Below are positions 8,499 to 16,880 of a DNA stretch of 64,000 bases, in pieces (the stretch's first letter is position 1; every line of letters begins with the position of its first letter). A program made the translations under genes and the position numbers. The stretch is from Actinobacteria bacterium OV320 (lineage in GTDB: Bacteria > Actinomycetota > Actinomycetes > Streptomycetales > Streptomycetaceae): NCBI GenBank assembly GCA_001298545.1, contig LJCX01000010.1, positions 173,885 through 237,884 on the forward strand. The letters run 5' to 3'. The notes under the pieces are model-generated. The model was not told the origin of the DNA and did not search any database. It saw only the letters and a list, made by a program, of their open reading frames with translations.

Positions 8499-9890
8499 TC
8501 AGGCGATGGGTGCTGGAGTGTGGGTTCCGGTGGCGCCTCGTGCGAGTGCCTGTTCCGCCTGCGCGAGTCTGCGGATCGCCCGGACCAGTTGACTCGAAGG
8601 AAGCGTGTACGGCAGTCGGATGTTGCGCTCGAACGCACCCCCGATCCCGAATCGAGGTCCGGCCGCGATGGTCACTCCGTGGTCAGGCGCCATGGCTGCC
8701 AGCCGTGAGCTGACCGGCTCGGGGAAGGTCGCCCAGACCGTCACACCGCCGACTGGTCGCAGGGCGTCGACGTCCGGTAGGTGGTCGGTGAGTGCTTGGC
8801 GCAGGGCGTCACGTTGCGACCTGAGTTGCTGGAGCGTGTCCGGGCGCTGGGTCTGTTGCTCGTTCAGGAGGACGGCTGTGGCGAGCTGTTCGACGACGGG
8901 GGTGCCGAGATCTGTCGTGGGACGGGCCCTTTCGACGCGTTCCAGGAGAGAGGGCAGCGCGCGGATCCAGCCTGTGCGCAGGCCGCCCCAGACGCTCTTC
9001 GACACAGAGCCGATGCTGATGGCGGCCGGCATGTGCAGCGCGAGGGGCTCAGGGCTCGGAACGTCCAGAGCCAGATCGGCCATGGTCTCGTCGACGACCG
9101 TGAGACAGGCGAGACTGAGCCGTTCGCGCACGTCAGTGGGCATGCACATCCCGGTCGGATTGTGAAAGTCGGGTATCAGGTACGCCAGGTTCGCGACTTG
9201 CCCTGCTGCTTGGAGTTGCTCGGTGTCCCAGCCGGAGGACGTCACGGCGACGGGGAGAAGTCGGGCGCGCGCCTGAGTGAATGTCGTGATCGCGTGCGGG
9301 TAGGTCGGATGGTCGATGAGGACCCTGTCGCGTGGCGACAGCAGTACGCGCGTCAGAAGAGCGAGCGCGTGCTGTGCGCCGTTGGTGATCAGGACGTGAT
9401 CGGGCCGGGTGGGCAGTCCTCGCCGCGCATACCAGTGGGCGACTGCCTCGCGCAGCTCCGCGGTGCCGTACCGGTCGTAGCCGTGCCGCTCGAAGTGTCG
9501 TGGCAGCTGTTCGAGAGCGCTCGCGAACGCGGCGTGGAGGATTTCTGCGGGCGCGGCCGGCGCGGCAAAGGACAGGTCGAGGGTCTCCGTGTCCGCGCCG
9601 ACCGGGCGCTCGGACGTGGTGCTGTCAGGGAGCCGTACCGTCGCCCTGGTACGCGGCTGGGTGGCGAGGTATCCGTGCTCGACCAGCGTGCGAAACGCGG
9701 TACCGACGGTGGTCCTGCTGGTGCCGAGCGCGACAGCCAGGTCACGCTCGCTCGGCAGGGCGACACCGAGGGAGAGGCGGCCGTCCAGGATGAGCAGACG
9801 CAGCCGGTCGGAGAGACGTTGATGCGCCGGACCCGGCCCCTCCTGCCAGGTCCCCAACATCCGCGCCACCGCGTGTGAGCTGATCTTCAC
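8499..9890 (-). CDS. MocR-type regulator: GntR HTH fused to a fold-type I aminotransferase domain
   Basis: 463 residues. The N-terminal 75 residues are a GntR winged helix (QRLSDRLRLLILDGRLSLG, LPSERDLAVALGTSRTTVG). The rest is a fold-type I aminotransferase-like domain with TNGAQHALAL, the IPDFHNPTGM segment, and SVSKSVWGGLRTG, whose Lys would hold PLP as an internal aldimine. MocR proteins use PLP as a sensor rather than for catalysis. The divergent neighbour is a YczE-like membrane protein. That pairing is the YczR/YczE arrangement known from other bacteria and supports membership of the YczR branch. It probably controls both genes through the shared 61-bp intergenic region. Confidence 0.9.
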   Translation of the reverse strand: MKISSHAVARMLGTWQEGPGPAHQRLSDRLRLLILDGRLSLGVALPSERDLAVALGTSRTTVGTAFRTLVEHGYLATQPRTRATVRLPDSTTSERPVGADTETLDLSFAAPAAPAEILHAAFASALEQLPRHFERHGYDRYGTAELREAVAHWYARRGLPTRPDHVLITNGAQHALALLTRVLLSPRDRVLIDHPTYPHAITTFTQARARLLPVAVTSSGWDTEQLQAAGQVANLAYLIPDFHNPTGMCMPTDVRERLSLACLTVVDETMADLALDVPSPEPLALHMPAAISIGSVSKSVWGGLRTGWIRALPSLLERVERARPTTDLGTPVVEQLATAVLLNEQQTQRPDTLQQLRSQRDALRQALTDHLPDVDALRPVGGVTVWATFPEPVSSRLAAMAPDHGVTIAAGPRFGIGGAFERNIRLPYTLPSSQLVRAIRRLAQAEQALARGATGTHTPAPIA

Positions 9891-9906
9891 CCAACCAGCC
9901 TAACCA

Positions 9907-9933
9907 ATCTGGCTATGGAATCCAGTGCCAGAT
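9907..9933. promoter_or_regulatory. Inverted repeat in the MocR/YczE divergent promoter
   Basis: ATCTGGC (9907-9913) and GCCAGAT (9927-9933) are exact inverted arms with a 13-base spacer, and CTGG...CCAG is nested inside. It sits between the two divergent start codons. It is a plausible operator for the MocR protein. Confidence 0.5.
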
Positions 9934-9951
9934 CGCCCGGAGACTCGCCCC

Positions 9952-10647
9952 ATGGCACCTCGTCCTTCCACGGCACACACCTCCGTCCCGGCTCGTCACG
10001 ACCCACCCGTGCTCCCGCGCATGAACGCATTCGCCCAGGTCCGGGCAGCCCGAAAGGCACGTCGGATCCCACAGCTCCTGCTCGGCCTGACGGGATACGG
10101 AGCCGCCGTCATGCTGCTTGTCCAGTCCGGGCTCGGCGCGGCCAGCTGGAACGTGCTCACAGAGGGCGCCGCCACATCCCTCGACATCTCGTTCGGTTGG
10201 GCGACGAACCTGATCTCGCTGGTTGTGCTTGTCGCATGGATCCCTCTGCGAGAACTGCCCGGGCTGGGCACGCTCCTCAACGTCGCGATCGTCGGCTTCG
10301 CCGCGGATGCCACCGCGACCGTGCTCCCCGACCCACAGGGGCCACTCGCCGAGATCGGCTATCTCGCCCTCGGCCTTGTCGCTCTGGCCTTCTTCGACGC
10401 GCTCTACCTCGGCGCGCAGTTCGGGTCGGGACCACGCGACGGCATCATGACCGGACTCGTTCGGCTCACCCGTCTACCCGTCGCCATTGTTCGCACCGGC
10501 ATCGAAGTCGCTGTTGCCTGCGCCGGCTGGCTTCTGGGTGGGACGGTCGGGGTCGGCACCGTGCTGATCGCCCTGTGCATGGGGCCCCTCGTCGGCTGCT
10601 TCCTGCCGCGGGTGGCGGTTCGCCTTCCTGCCGTTTCCGCACCCTGA
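9952..10647 (+). CDS. YczE/YyaS/YitT-family integral membrane protein
   Basis: 231 residues from ATG 9952 (GGAG about 10 bases upstream). A GTG at 9925 and an ATG at 10021 are alternatives; the conserved region begins near RIPQLLLGLTGYGAAVMLLV. About five or six hydrophobic segments are visible, with the family pattern SGLGAASWNVLTEG after the first helix and GTLLNVAIVGFAAD and FGSGPRDGIMTGL between later helices. YczE-like proteins are small transporters or membrane proteins, often under MocR control and linked to vitamin B6 or amino-acid physiology in other genera. The substrate is unknown. A bidirectional terminator follows. Confidence 0.8.
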   Translation: MAPRPSTAHTSVPARHDPPVLPRMNAFAQVRAARKARRIPQLLLGLTGYGAAVMLLVQSGLGAASWNVLTEGAATSLDISFGWATNLISLVVLVAWIPLRELPGLGTLLNVAIVGFAADATATVLPDPQGPLAEIGYLALGLVALAFFDALYLGAQFGSGPRDGIMTGLVRLTRLPVAIVRTGIEVAVACAGWLLGGTVGVGTVLIALCMGPLVGCFLPRVAVRLPAVSAP

Positions 10648-10741
10648 AGGCCGAGGCAGCCTCGTCGAACGCTGGCAGTTCCGCCCGATTGGGCCGAGTG
10701 CACCACCCTGTGCGGACTCAGGATCGTCGGGGCTTGTAGGA

Positions 10742-10781
10742 AAAGGTCGGGGGCAGCCCATCTGGGCTGCCCCCGACCTTT
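10742..10781. terminator. Bidirectional terminator between convergent genes
   Basis: A near-perfect 19-bp stem (AAAGGTCGGGGGCAGCCCA paired with its complement) with A residues on the left flank and T residues at the right end of the stem. It lies between the YczE-like gene and the stop of the minus-strand SDR at 10791, so it can serve both. Confidence 0.9.
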
Positions 10782-10790
10782 CCCACACGA

Positions 10791-11477
10791 CTACCAGGGA
10801 ACTTCCCCGTTTTCGTCCTGGAACGTTCCCGTCGGACCGTCCGCGTCGAGCGTGGCGAGACGCACGACGACCCTGGCACTCTCCTCAGGCGTCCTTCCGA
10901 CCCCGAATGCCGCGGTCAGGTCGGTCGCGGTGGTGCCGGGCTCGACCGCGTTGAACTTGATGCCCGGCTGGGACTTGGCGTACTGGACCGTGAGCATGGT
11001 GGCTGCGGCCTTCGACGCGGAGTAGAGCGCCAGCGGCAGGTCGAACTCCGGCCGGTCCGGATTGGTCACGGCCCAGAAGGACCCGGCACTGCTGGACACC
11101 GTGACCACGGTGGGGTTCGAGGACTTGCGCAGCAACGGAAGCGCCGCTTCCGTGACGCGCACGATTCCCACCGCGTTGGTGTCGAAGGCCCGGAGTGCGG
11201 TGGGGCCGTCGGTGACCCCGTGTCCCAGGATGCCCGCGTTGTTCACCAGGACGTCGAGCCGGCCCTCGGCCGAGTCGATCGTCGCCAGCGCGTTGCTCAC
11301 CGATGCGTCGTCGGTCACGTCGAGCCGCACGAATCGTGCGCCGAGCGCCGCCGCTGCCTTCTCGCCTCGTTCGACATCCCGCGCGCCGATGTAGACGACG
11401 TGTCCCAACGCCAGAAGCTGTCTGGCTGTCTCGAAGCCGATGCCCTTGTTGGCCCCGGTGATCAGTGTGATGGGCAT
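10791..11477 (-). CDS. Short-chain dehydrogenase/reductase (classical SDR)
   Basis: 228 residues from ATG 11477 (GAGGA upstream); a GTG at 11489 would add four residues. The cofactor motif TGANKGIG, the NNAG motif (DVLVNNAGILG), the Ser in VTVSSSAGS and the catalytic YSASKAA are all present. It is a complete classical SDR. An Arg in IGARDVERGEK after strand 2 suggests NADP preference. The substrate is unknown. It stands alone, convergent with the YczE-like gene. Confidence 0.9.
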   Translation of the reverse strand: MPITLITGANKGIGFETARQLLALGHVVYIGARDVERGEKAAAALGARFVRLDVTDDASVSNALATIDSAEGRLDVLVNNAGILGHGVTDGPTALRAFDTNAVGIVRVTEAALPLLRKSSNPTVVTVSSSAGSFWAVTNPDRPEFDLPLALYSASKAAATMLTVQYAKSQPGIKFNAVEPGTTATDLTAAFGVGRTPEESARVVVRLATLDADGPTGTFQDENGEVPW

Positions 11478-11632
11478 GCGTATCCTCACGGGTTATGTGG
11501 CTCGAGTGGGCCGTTGGTGATGTTCGGACTGTTCTTTGATTCGCTGAGGTTGAAGACGTTGAAGACGTTGAACCCGTAGGTCAGCCGGTCAGCTGCCGGA
11601 GCCGTGCCGAGCCATGCACGTGGTTGCGCCTC

Positions 11633-12373
11633 TCAGATCTGGTTCAGACCGCCGTCGACGTACAGGCTCGAACCGGTGATGAAGCTGCTCTGCTCGGAGG
11701 CGAGGAAGGCCACGGCGGCGGCGATCTCCTCCGGGCGCCCGACCCGGCCCAGCGGTACGCGCGTCGCCAGGTGCTGCTTGAACTGCTCCGGGGTGGGGGT
11801 GAGCCCCGACAGCGCAGGGGTGTCGGTCGGGCCGGGCGTGATGGTGTTGACGCGGATGCCGCGTCCCTTCAGCTCGTTGGCCCAGGTCCGGGAGAACGAT
11901 CGGGTGGCGGCCTTGGTCGCCGCGTACACGCCGAGCGCCTCGTCGCCGACGTCCACGTTGGTGGAGCCGTTCAGGATGACCGAAGCGCCGTCGTTGAGCA
12001 GGGGCAGCGCCTTCTGGACGGTGAACAGAGTGCCCCGGACGTTGATGCCGAAGAGGGTGTCGAAGTGCTCCTCGGTCACCTGCTCCAGCGGCACGAGCGA
12101 GGCGACGGAAGCATTCGCGAACAGTACGTCCAGGCCTCGTTCCCGGTTGCGGATCGTCTCGTAGAGCCGGTCCAGGTCGGCCAGGTTCGAGATGTCGCCG
12201 GTCACCGCGGTGGCCGCTGGACCGATCACTTCGACAGCCGCGTCGAGTTCGGTCTTGCGTCGGCCGGTGATGAACACGTGTGCGCCCTCGGCCGCCAGCC
12301 TGACGGCACTGGCCAGGCCGATTCCGGCGCTGCCGCCGGTGACGAGAGCGGTCTTTCCCTCAAGTAATCCCAC
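11633..12373 (-). CDS. Short-chain dehydrogenase/reductase, target of the adjacent TetR regulator
   Basis: 246 residues from a GTG at 12373, preceded by a GAGGGG site. It contains TGGSAGIGLASAVRLAAEGA, the GDISNLADLD loop, NGSTNVD before the active-site strand, catalytic YAATKAA, and the C-terminal GRVGRPEEIAAAVAFLASEQ, then ITGSSLYVDGG typical of FabG-like SDRs. It is divergent from a TetR gene, with two identical palindromes between them, so expression is presumably derepressed by the TetR ligand. It may act on quinones or carbonyl compounds; the substrate is not inferable. Confidence 0.9.
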   Translation of the reverse strand: MGLLEGKTALVTGGSAGIGLASAVRLAAEGAHVFITGRRKTELDAAVEVIGPAATAVTGDISNLADLDRLYETIRNRERGLDVLFANASVASLVPLEQVTEEHFDTLFGINVRGTLFTVQKALPLLNDGASVILNGSTNVDVGDEALGVYAATKAATRSFSRTWANELKGRGIRVNTITPGPTDTPALSGLTPTPEQFKQHLATRVPLGRVGRPEEIAAAVAFLASEQSSFITGSSLYVDGGLNQI

Positions 12374-12390
12374 GTGAGTAGCCCCTCGAT

Positions 12391-12449
12391 TTCTGCAGCG
12401 ATCGCTGCGGAAGTCGAACGGTAGCACTTCTGCAGCGATCGCTGCGGAA
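12391..12449. promoter_or_regulatory. Two identical palindromic operators between divergent SDR and TetR genes
   Basis: An identical 22-bp sequence occurs at 12391-12412 and 12428-12449. Its core GCAGCGATCGCTGC is a perfect palindrome, flanked by TTC/GAA arms with one mismatched pair. The centres are 37 bp apart. This is the pattern expected for a TetR homodimer bound at two sites, one near each divergent start. Confidence 0.88.
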
Positions 12450-12464
12450 AGGTAGGCTGCGGAG

Positions 12465-13073
12465 GTGGAGACGAAACAGAGCGGCCCTGTCGGCCGACCG
12501 CGAGGATTCGACGCCGACGAAGCTCTCGAGCGCGCCATGCTGGTTTTCTGGAAGCACGGCTACGAGGGGGCCAGCACGGCCGGCCTGACGAACGCGATGG
12601 GCATCTCCACCACCAGCATGTACGCGGCCTTCGGCAACAAGGAGAAACTGTTCCGCAAGGCCCTGGAGCGCTACACCGAAGGCCCGAGCGCATACCTGGC
12701 CCGAGCCTTGGAGGAGCCGACCGCCCTCGGCGTCGCCACCGCGATCCTGGCCGGCACCGTTCGAACCACCACCCGCCCGGCCCAGCCCCACGGATGCCTG
12801 GGTGTCCAGAGCGCCTTGGCCACCAGCGACTCCGGGCAGGAAGTCCATGACCTCCTGGTCGCCTGGCGCGCCAACGGCTACTCCTGCGTCCGAGAGCGGT
12901 TCCAGCGTGCCGTCGACGACGGCGACCTGCCTCCGCAGACCGATGCGGGTCTACTGGCCCGCTGCCTCACCACCTTCGCCTACGGCCTCGCCGTGCAGGC
13001 CGCGAGCGGTGTCTGCCGCGACGAACTCCAGGAGATGGCCGACGCCGTCCTGCGCAACTGGCCACTCGGCTGA
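12465..13073 (+). CDS. TetR-family transcriptional regulator
   Basis: 202 residues. The N-terminal HTH reads FDADEALERAMLVFWKHGYE, then TNAMGISTTSMYAAFGNKEK, typical of the AcrR/TetR group that ends its HTH with YAAFGNKEKLF. The ligand domain includes QPHGCLGVQSALA, shared by regulators controlling SDR or quinone-handling enzymes. The start is a GTG with GGAG directly abutting it. TAGGCT just upstream could be a -10 box, so a leaderless or near-leaderless transcript is possible. It is divergent from the SDR gene with two shared operators. Confidence 0.9.
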   Translation: METKQSGPVGRPRGFDADEALERAMLVFWKHGYEGASTAGLTNAMGISTTSMYAAFGNKEKLFRKALERYTEGPSAYLARALEEPTALGVATAILAGTVRTTTRPAQPHGCLGVQSALATSDSGQEVHDLLVAWRANGYSCVRERFQRAVDDGDLPPQTDAGLLARCLTTFAYGLAVQAASGVCRDELQEMADAVLRNWPLG

Positions 13074-13347
13074 GGCCCGCCGGGCACAAGTCTTCCGGCC
13101 ATGCTCGGAGGGCGACCCGCACGCGTCTGCCTGGCGAAAGGCCGGCCGTCCTGATGGTGCGTAAAGAGGGTCCCGATCCACTGGGGCTGTGACAGTTACC
13201 TGTCTGGCGAGCCGCGCCGCCCGCTCGCAGATTCCGGGAGCCCGGTGTGTCCTCTCGGGCCTGTCGAGGCCGGGCTCGCCGACGTGACGCGCGAATGGGC
13301 GGGGCACTGGGCTCCAGGTCAGGGCTGCGGACCCCCGCGGGGCGGCC

Positions 13348-13779
13348 TCACCAGAACCGGCCGCCGATCTGGATCCATGACGGGGACTTGCCGTTCGCGG
13401 GAGGCACGATCTCGCCGTCCTCGCCCCCCATGTCACCCCGGTAGCGGAGCCGGCCGACGAAGACATGGTCCGCACCCATCAGTGCCGACAGACCCTTCAG
13501 CCGCGCGTCGACCTCGGGCGACTCGATCCCGGGATCGTTCACACGCAGATACCCGATGGCTCGCGGCCTGCCTTCGTCGTCAGTGCCAGCCTCGGCGTCC
13601 GGAACGAGCACCCAGCGGGCTCGCGTGACCAGTTCGGCCAACTCCGGTTCGTCCAGTCCTGGGGGCGCGACCTGGCACTTCCCTCGGAAGGCGGCCTGGC
13701 CCAGCAAGTCCGTCAGCTGTGCGAGCGGGACCGGCGGGCGCAGTTCGATGGTTCCCTCGACGAGCCAGTCGTAGCCCAT
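13348..13779 (-). CDS. Conserved hypothetical protein
   Basis: 143 residues from ATG 13779, preceded by GAAGGAG. The sequence starts MGYDWLVEGTIELRPPVPLA and contains a region rich in E, L and A followed by RAIGYLRVNDPGIESPEVDA and HVFVGRLRYRGDMGGEDGEI. It is soluble with no signal peptide or transmembrane helix, and acidic. I do not recognise a named domain. Codon bias is strong, so it is very likely expressed. Confidence 0.65.
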   Translation of the reverse strand: MGYDWLVEGTIELRPPVPLAQLTDLLGQAAFRGKCQVAPPGLDEPELAELVTRARWVLVPDAEAGTDDEGRPRAIGYLRVNDPGIESPEVDARLKGLSALMGADHVFVGRLRYRGDMGGEDGEIVPPANGKSPSWIQIGGRFW

Positions 13780-14186
13780 GGACACTCCTTCGTTGAGACT
13801 CTTCGGTGGTGTCGCCAGGATCCTCGCCGTCCGCCGGTCTACTGGAACCGGCTGATGAAGGCACGCAGCGCAGCGCGGCTCGGGGGCAGGTGGCAGCGAT
13901 CCAGGTCTGTTGAGCTGTTCGGCCGACCGAATGCCGGCGAGAAACATGTCACGCAGCTGCGCGACCGCTGCGCTCCTCGCCGTAGCGATACGGCCGGCAC
14001 TCTCCGCGGAGCCGTCAGCGGCCTTGACGACCAGATGCCCTCCCTGGTCCTGGGACAGGGGAGTGTCGGCAACCTCCTGAGGTACGGGAACGCCGAGAAG
14101 TCGATCTTCGCCGCGATGCGCGCGCGTTTCCGTCGCGCCGGTTCCTGACATCTCTTCGGCCGCCGTCTGCCAGGAAGAAACATCCC
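13780..14186. other. Intergenic region with no supported gene
   Basis: About 400 bases between two divergent genes. A minus-strand frame (around MFLAGIRSAEQL at 13910-13950) stays open upstream of the 13779 start, but it lacks a start signal and family resemblance. I see no repeat or terminator here. Confidence 0.4.
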
Positions 14187-14741
14187 ATGGGTTTGGAGAC
14201 CCGCCGCTATCGTTCTCCCGTGACCGGCTCTGTGCAGCGTTCCCTGTTGTTTCTCGATGTGGACGGGCCACTGATCCCATTCGGCGGGGTGTCCGAGTCG
14301 TATCCGACCTGGACGACGGGCTCCGTACCGCTTGGTGGCGACACGAATCCGCTCCTGACCAGGATCAACCCCGAGCACGGGCCTCGGCTGGCGGCGCTTC
14401 CGTGCGAGGTGGTCTGGGCCACGACATGGATGGCCGACGCGAACGAGTGCATCGCGCCCCGTCTCGGTCTGCCTCAGTTGCCGGTGGTGATCTGGCCGGA
14501 CCCGTCCGAGGTCGACGACCAGGACGTGCTGAACGGACTGCACTGGAAGACCCGCACGCTTGTCGAATGGGCTGCGGGGCGCCCCTTCGCCTGGGTCGAC
14601 GACGAGGTCACAGACACCGATCGGGCCTGGGTTGCCGCTCACTACCCGGGACGCGCCCTGCTCCATCGTGTCGATCCCCGCCGTGGCCTGTCGGACAGCG
14701 ACTATGCGGCTCTCGACTCGTGGCTGCGACAGTTGGTCTGA
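14187..14741 (+). CDS. HAD-like hydrolase (Swiss Army Knife RNA repair-type HAD domain family)
   Basis: 184 residues. After a short N-terminus the HAD motif I reads SLLFLDVDGPLIPFG (two Asp in DVDG), and the C-terminal part has FAWVDDEVTDTDRAWV, the motif IV acidic pair. The layout matches the HAD domain family named after Swiss Army Knife RNA repair proteins, common as stand-alone proteins in Streptomyces. A GTG at 14220 (MTGSVQRSLLFLDVDG) is an alternative start that would put motif I at the usual distance from the N-terminus. The substrate is unknown. Confidence 0.7.
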   Translation: MGLETRRYRSPVTGSVQRSLLFLDVDGPLIPFGGVSESYPTWTTGSVPLGGDTNPLLTRINPEHGPRLAALPCEVVWATTWMADANECIAPRLGLPQLPVVIWPDPSEVDDQDVLNGLHWKTRTLVEWAAGRPFAWVDDEVTDTDRAWVAAHYPGRALLHRVDPRRGLSDSDYAALDSWLRQLV

Positions 14742-14791
14742 TACTCGGCTGGAGAACCTGAAGCCAAGGGGCGGCGAGCGGTCGAAACGGA

Positions 14792-14939
14792 GTCTGCGTC
14801 GCCGCCCTGCAGGCCGTCGAGCACGAGGTCTGCGCTCTGATCGGCCATGGGGCCGACCACATCGTCGGCGGTCCGCGGGAGTACCTGTTGAAGCAATTCA
14901 ACGCGCTGCGCGACTTCGGCGAGGTCACGGCCCGCTGTG
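14792..14939 (+). pseudogene. Unidentified coding fragment
   Basis: A G/C3-biased frame reads ALQAVEHEVCALIGHGADHI, then REYLLKQFNALRDFGEVTAR, and runs straight into the 3' end of the minus-strand CHAT fragment. It has no start or stop of its own in a sensible place. It looks like an internal piece of a lost gene whose family I cannot name. Confidence 0.3.
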
Positions 14940-15506
14940 GATTAGGCCGGCCCACAAGTCGGGGCGGTCGGGATGCTCGGCACGCAGCTTGCGGATCACG
15001 CGGTGCAGGGCCAGGGCGGCGTCATCGGCCGTCGTGCCGTCGGGCAGATGCTGGTAGAAGGCGCGCGCGGCTCCAGCGGCGATGGTGTCGTTGAGGGGCC
15101 AGAGGGTCGCGATGACGTGCCGGAAGCCGGCCAGATGGAACGCGGAAGCGAGATTGATCGATTCGTTGGCACCCAGTCCTCGATCTGCTGTCGAGCAGGC
15201 GGAGAGGTAGGCGAGTTCGGCGCTCTGGAGCCGGAGGCGGCTGATGTCGGTGACGGTGATCACGCCGTCTTCGAGGTGGATTGCGCCGCCGGCCGGCGCG
15301 TTGAAGTCGGATACTGCATGGCAGGCGAAGTGTGCCCAGGTGGTGGCGGGCAGCGCGGCGCGTACGGCAGCGACGGTGGCGGCGGAGTCGACGAGCATGT
15401 GCGGGCCAGGCCGGGAGGCGTGCAGGTGCGCTGCCTCGGCCACAGTGCCAGGGAGCCGGGGCAGGCCCGGTGTGTGTTCGGGGGGCTGTGTGGTGGCCCG
15501 CCGCTC
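14925..15506 (-). pseudogene. C-terminal fragment of a CHAT-domain (caspase HetF-associated) protein
   Basis: The frame encodes the CHAT peptidase core: catalytic His in AHFACHAVSDF and catalytic Cys in LAYLSACSTADRG, followed by LASAFHLAGFRHVIATLWPL and the C-terminal helix. The upstream part of a CHAT protein (usually hundreds of residues of TPRs) is absent: the in-frame sequence starts at a TGA at 15507-15509 with ERRATTQPPEHTPGLPRLPG. A GTG at 15443 could start a 172-residue product. The fragment abuts an unrelated plus-strand gene tail, indicating a deletion or recombination joint. Both active-site residues survive, so residual activity cannot be excluded. Confidence 0.75.
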
Positions 15507-15706
15507 TCATCGGCGCGGTGATCGGAATCACGGGCTGGGCCCGCGCCCGCGCGGCTGTTTCGGACCTGTCCGCCCTGTCCGAGGCCGCGGTCGACCTGCA
15601 CGCCCGAACACTGGCCACCGCTCTTGGTATCAGCGTGGACGCCACCGGCCCGATCACGATCGCCGAGGGTGAGCGGATCACCGCGCTGGTGCGCAAGGGG
15701 CGCTGA
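15488..15706 (+). pseudogene. C-terminal fragment of a small membrane protein
   Basis: A plus-strand frame starting near 15488 reads WPAALIGAVIGITGWARARA (a hydrophobic helix), then AVSDLSALSEAAVDLHARTL and the end ITIAEGERITALVRKGR. It looks like the intact C-terminal half of a small single-helix membrane protein. Upstream in the same frame is antisense to the CHAT fragment, so its 5' end is lost. The two fragments overlap by about 20 bp, marking the junction. Function unknown. Confidence 0.5.
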
Positions 15707-15748
15707 GCCGGCCCTCTGCTGATCTGGCTTCGGAGTTGAGTCTCGGCA

Positions 15749-15979
15749 TCACAAAGCGATCGGCCGATATGCCAGGGCCTGATCGACTACCTCATCAGGT
15801 GAAAGTTCCCGTTCCGGCGGCCAGAAGATCAAGTCACTGACGTGCCCGGACGGGCAAGCCAGGGCTCTGTCGAGCCTGTCCAGCCAAGCGGCCACCTCGT
15901 CGTCGGAGGCGCAACCCGGGTCCATGACGCGCTGCACGAGCGCGATTGCCTCCGCGCGGCTCATCTCCACCGCCGTCAT
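15749..15979 (-). CDS. Colicin/pyocin E-type immunity-like small protein
   Basis: 76 residues, acidic. The sequence has a helical N-terminal half (AEAIALVQRVMDPGCASDDE, LDRLDRALACPSGHVSDLIF) and the C-terminal WPPERELSPDEVVDQALAYR. The H/Y-x-SDLIFWP motif followed by a SPEEIV helix is the pattern of colicin E/pyocin DNase immunity proteins (Colicin_Pyocin family), which bind and block nuclease toxins. No toxin gene adjoins, so it may be an orphan immunity protein against a rival's toxin. The assignment rests on motif similarity and size. Confidence 0.6.
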   Translation of the reverse strand: MTAVEMSRAEAIALVQRVMDPGCASDDEVAAWLDRLDRALACPSGHVSDLIFWPPERELSPDEVVDQALAYRPIAL

Positions 15980-16044
15980 CAGGGTCCTTCCGTCACGACC
16001 ACGATAGTGGGACCAGTGATCGCCCGGACAGGTCCTGGCCAGGG

Positions 16045-16650
16045 CTAGTAGCTGTCGTAGCTGGGCTTACCGTTCGGCCGGTAGACGCCGACGATGGTGC
16101 CGCCCTTCGTCGTCGAGACACTGACCGGTTCCAGCGCGGCGGGGATCGCTCCGTCGGCGAACAGTCGCTTGCCGGTACCGATGATCACCGGATGGATGGT
16201 CAGCCGGTACTCGTCGACGAGGCCGTGCCGCATGAGGGTCTGGGCGAGGTCGCCGCTGCCGACGACGTTGACGTTGCCGCCGTCGGACGCCTTCAGCGTG
16301 CGTACGGCATCGACGATGTCGCCCTCCAACAGCGTGGAGTTCTGCCACTCGACGGACGTGAGGGTCCGAGACGCCACGTACTTGTGCATGCTGTTCATCC
16401 GATGGGTGAACGGGTTGTCGGGATCGGCGGTCGGCCAGTACGACGCGAAGATGTCGTACGTCTTGCGTCCGAGCAGCATCGCGTCGGCGTGCTCGTACCA
16501 GCCGGCGATGGCCGCGCCGACCTCGTCGTCGGTCACCGGCTTCTGCCAGCCGCCGTGCTCGAAGCCGCTCTCGGCGTCCTCGTCCGGGCCGCCCGGCGCC
16601 TGCATGACGCCGTCCAGCGTCAGGAACGTGCAAACGATGATCTTGCGCAT
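16045..16650 (-). CDS. Dihydrofolate reductase-family protein (RibD C-terminal domain)
   Basis: 201 residues from ATG 16650. It starts MRKIIVCTFLTLDGVMQAPG, the family's first strand, followed by LGRKTYDIFASYWP and KYVASRTLTSVEW, then VNVVGSGDLAQTLMRHGLVD (NADPH-binding loop) and HPVIIGTGKRLF. This is a complete stand-alone RibD_C/DHFR-like protein. In Streptomyces such proteins are NADPH-dependent reductases of unassigned substrate. A second, broken copy of this family occurs at 30656-30960. Confidence 0.88.
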   Translation of the reverse strand: MRKIIVCTFLTLDGVMQAPGGPDEDAESGFEHGGWQKPVTDDEVGAAIAGWYEHADAMLLGRKTYDIFASYWPTADPDNPFTHRMNSMHKYVASRTLTSVEWQNSTLLEGDIVDAVRTLKASDGGNVNVVGSGDLAQTLMRHGLVDEYRLTIHPVIIGTGKRLFADGAIPAALEPVSVSTTKGGTIVGVYRPNGKPSYDSY

Positions 16651-16880
16651 GGTGCGCTCCCTTCGTCGATGGGTAGACGGCACAACCGTCGGAAACTCAT
16701 CGGCGGAACCTCCGCGGCGAGGGGTCCTTCTCCTTCGACGGGATACCGAAGGTGACCGAGGAGCCCTCTGCCATCATCACCGCGTCATCACCATCGCGCG
16801 CGAGCTGAGCGCCATGCCCGCGCAGGTCGCGGCTGCGGTGGGCTCCACCGTGAGCACCGGCGTTGAGGCAGTATGACCTT

